Shown one piece after another: positions 6,360 through 7,540 of a stretch of 7,540 bases of DNA. Source of the DNA: Bacteroidaceae bacterium (GTDB taxonomy: Bacteria > Bacteroidota > Bacteroidia > Bacteroidales > Bacteroidaceae); the NCBI GenBank assembly GCA_017466065.1, contig JAFTUV010000003.1:1-7540 (forward strand), read 5' to 3'. The notes under the pieces are model-generated. The model saw only the letters and a list, made by a program, of their open reading frames with translations. It was not told where the DNA came from and searched no databases. Position 1 is the first letter of the stretch. Each line of letters begins with the position of its first letter. Made by a program: the position numbers and the translations under genes.

Positions 6360-7205
6360 CTACTCCCTATTCCTCTCCTTGCGAAACTCACTCGGCGACA
6401 TTCCTGTCATTCTCTTATAATAACGGCTAAAATAACTTTGGCTGGGGAAATTATACTCATCGGCAAGCTCCTGAATGGATTTATCGGTGTAGGAAAGTTC
6501 ATATTTAAGGCGCGACACAACAGCCGTGTCGATAATCTCCTTTGCCGAGTAGTTGGAAACCTCGTTACACACCTCGTTCAAATAACCGCTGCTCACGCCA
6601 AGCTCATTGGCGTAGAAAAGCACTTCGCGCGACTTGTTGCTCGCCCCCACAAGCCCACGTACAAACTTCTTGAAGAGAGTTTTCTTTCTCGACTCATAGA
6701 CCTTAGTACCATAGAACGAACCAAATTTTTTAAAGTGGCTTATATACAACTGAAAAATCATATTGGCTGTCGATAATGCCGATTCCTCGAACTCCTTATA
6801 CTCAAACGAATCGTTAATTACTTTAAGGGTTGAAAGGAGGTTATACGCAATATCCCGCTCCACGCCGAACAATTGTGTTACAGGATGAGCTTTAAGTTTC
6901 TCGTAAAACTCAAAATCGAAGTTCATCAATTTGCCGGTGGTAGATACAACAGACATTGGCAACACCAATGCCAATGCTTTATAGTTACGGCTATATTCTT
7001 TAATCACAACTATATCAAGAGGGGAAATAAGAACAAAGGAGTTGGCCATTGCATTGTAGTTGGCATAATTAAGCTCGAATTTCACCTCACCTTCCATCAG
7101 ATATAATATTATAAGATGGTTACAGCGGATGGGTACTCTTCCCCATTCACTAATTTCACCTTTAAGAAAAACGTGTTTATCGTCGTAATCGGTTGTGTTT
7201 ATCAT
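6360..7205 (-). CDS. AraC/XylS-family transcriptional regulator
   Basis: A 281-residue DNA-binding regulator. The C-terminal AraC domain has two helix-turn-helix motifs: the first at about 192-216 (SREVLFYANELGVSSGYLNEV) and the second at about 241-264, followed by the hallmark FSRYYKRMTGMSPSEFRK (259-276). The N-terminal 180 residues form a sensor or dimerisation part with no firm family match by eye; it is rich in strands and Tyr/Phe at first, then helical, and could be cupin-like. No membrane segment is visible, so it is a cytosolic regulator rather than a hybrid two-component system. The gene converges on the gamma-CA-like gene with 7 nt between stops and no obvious terminator. It looks more AT-rich than its neighbours in places. 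The effector and targets are unknown. Confidence 0.92.
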   Translation of the reverse strand: MINTTDYDDKHVFLKGEISEWGRVPIRCNHLIILYLMEGEVKFELNYANYNAMANSFVLISPLDIVVIKEYSRNYKALALVLPMSVVSTTGKLMNFDFEFYEKLKAHPVTQLFGVERDIAYNLLSTLKVINDSFEYKEFEESALSTANMIFQLYISHFKKFGSFYGTKVYESRKKTLFKKFVRGLVGASNKSREVLFYANELGVSSGYLNEVCNEVSNYSAKEIIDTAVVSRLKYELSYTDKSIQELADEYNFPSQSYFSRYYKRMTGMSPSEFRKERNRE

Positions 7206-7225
7206 AATTAGGTTTAATTTTGAAA

Positions 7226-7233
7226 CAAATATA
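7226..7233 (-). promoter_or_regulatory. -7 box of the AraC-family gene
   Basis: On the minus strand 7233 to 7226 reads TATATTTG, a perfect TAnnTTTG match, 20 nt before the ATG at 7205. A TTTG -33 element at the standard distance is not seen; GTTG at 7252 to 7249 is only 15 nt away. A short leader is implied. Confidence 0.5.
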
Positions 7234-7427
7234 ACCCATTTCTTTTCACAACAGGTAATTTTACCGCAAGAAAGGACAATATTGAATCATCTATGTAAAT
7301 ATCGCATCGGTGGTAACATCTAATAATAGATTTTAGAAACTGTTTGAATTTATATCGCCAAAATTTTTATAGAACAAGAGTAGGATGTTTATTTCTTTTG
7401 GTGATTATATACAATGTTACACTTGTT
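7234..7427. other. AT-rich intergenic stretch with no recognised feature
   Basis: I see no convincing ORF, RNA gene or terminator here. It lies between the AraC promoter and the palindromic repeat at the right edge, and contains only AT-rich unique-looking sequence. Confidence 0.5.
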
Positions 7428-7539
7428 TGTCATTTCGATGGAGCGGAGCGACGAGAAATCTGGATATCAGCATTGTTGAGATTTCTCACATTGACTTTTG
7501 CCCCTACGGGCGTCGACCGTTGGTTCGTTCGAAATGACA
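7428..7539. repeat. 112-bp palindromic interspersed-repeat-like element
   Basis: Terminal inverted repeats TGTCATTTCGA (7428-7438) and TCGAAATGACA (7529-7539) match perfectly. Inside, GAGAAATCT (7453-7461) pairs perfectly with AGATTTCTC (7479-7487) around 17 nt. The GGAGCGGAGCGACGAGAAATC part resembles short palindromic repeats scattered in intergenic DNA of many bacteria, including Bacteroidetes (family recalled, not searched). No transposase is present, so if mobile it would act like a non-autonomous element. No clear target-site duplication can be judged because the window ends one base after the element. Confidence 0.75.
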
Positions 7540-7540
7540 G

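Noticed and set aside
6346..6366. Small hairpin GGAGTA/TACTCC across the two convergent stops, as a bidirectional terminator
   Set aside because: The stem is only 6 bp with a 9-nt loop and has no T tract on either strand.
6955..6975. TTGGCA/TGCCAA dyad inside the AraC-family gene, as a regulatory site
   Set aside because: It is short, lies mid-gene and is explained by coding sequence.
7385..7537. 50-codon open frame running into the right-end repeat
   Set aside because: Two thirds of it is translated palindromic repeat. It has no Shine-Dalgarno and no recognisable domain, so it is most likely fortuitous.

Overview
The window looks like chromosomal DNA of a Bacteroidales-type Bacteroidetes. 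Three things point there: HtpG closely resembles Bacteroides HtpG as I remember it (start MQKGHIGVTTENIFP, about 680 residues), most start codons lack a Shine-Dalgarno sequence, and promoter elements of the TAnnTTTG type recur. GC content looks to be in the high 40s in most genes and lower in the last gene and the intergenic DNA (estimated by eye). I cannot name a genus.

Layout. 1-477 is non-coding. It holds two identical 108-bp tandem copies plus a degenerate third start (1-226), a perfect inverted repeat, and a dense clpC control region: a sigma-54-like -24/-12 site, two perfect 12-bp palindromes, a Bacteroidetes-type -33/-7 promoter and a nested inverted repeat that could fold as a leader hairpin. 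478-2997 is clpC, a Clp/Hsp100 unfoldase, closed by a strong hairpin terminator. 3169-5217 is htpG, the bacterial Hsp90, preceded by a second sigma-54-like site and followed by an intrinsic terminator. 5300-5833 (GNAT acetyltransferase) and 5837-6352 (gamma-carbonic-anhydrase-like hexapeptide protein) form a two-gene unit with a 3-nt gap. 6360-7205, on the minus strand, is an AraC-family regulator that converges on this unit with a 7-nt gap. 7206-7540 is non-coding and ends in a 112-bp palindromic interspersed-repeat-like element.

How the genes work together. ClpC (unfolding and, with ClpP, degradation) and HtpG (Hsp90 chaperone) are both proteostasis proteins. Each is preceded by a TGGCAC-N5-TTGTW motif with exact GG-N10-GT spacing, which suggests a shared alternative-sigma-factor input. 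This is the most interesting observation in the window. The GNAT and gamma-CA-like genes are probably co-transcribed housekeeping genes whose substrates cannot be told from sequence. The AraC regulator's target is unknown. I see no evidence of a phage, CRISPR array, defence island or clearly undescribed multi-gene system. The novelty, if any, is in the regulatory DNA and the repeats.
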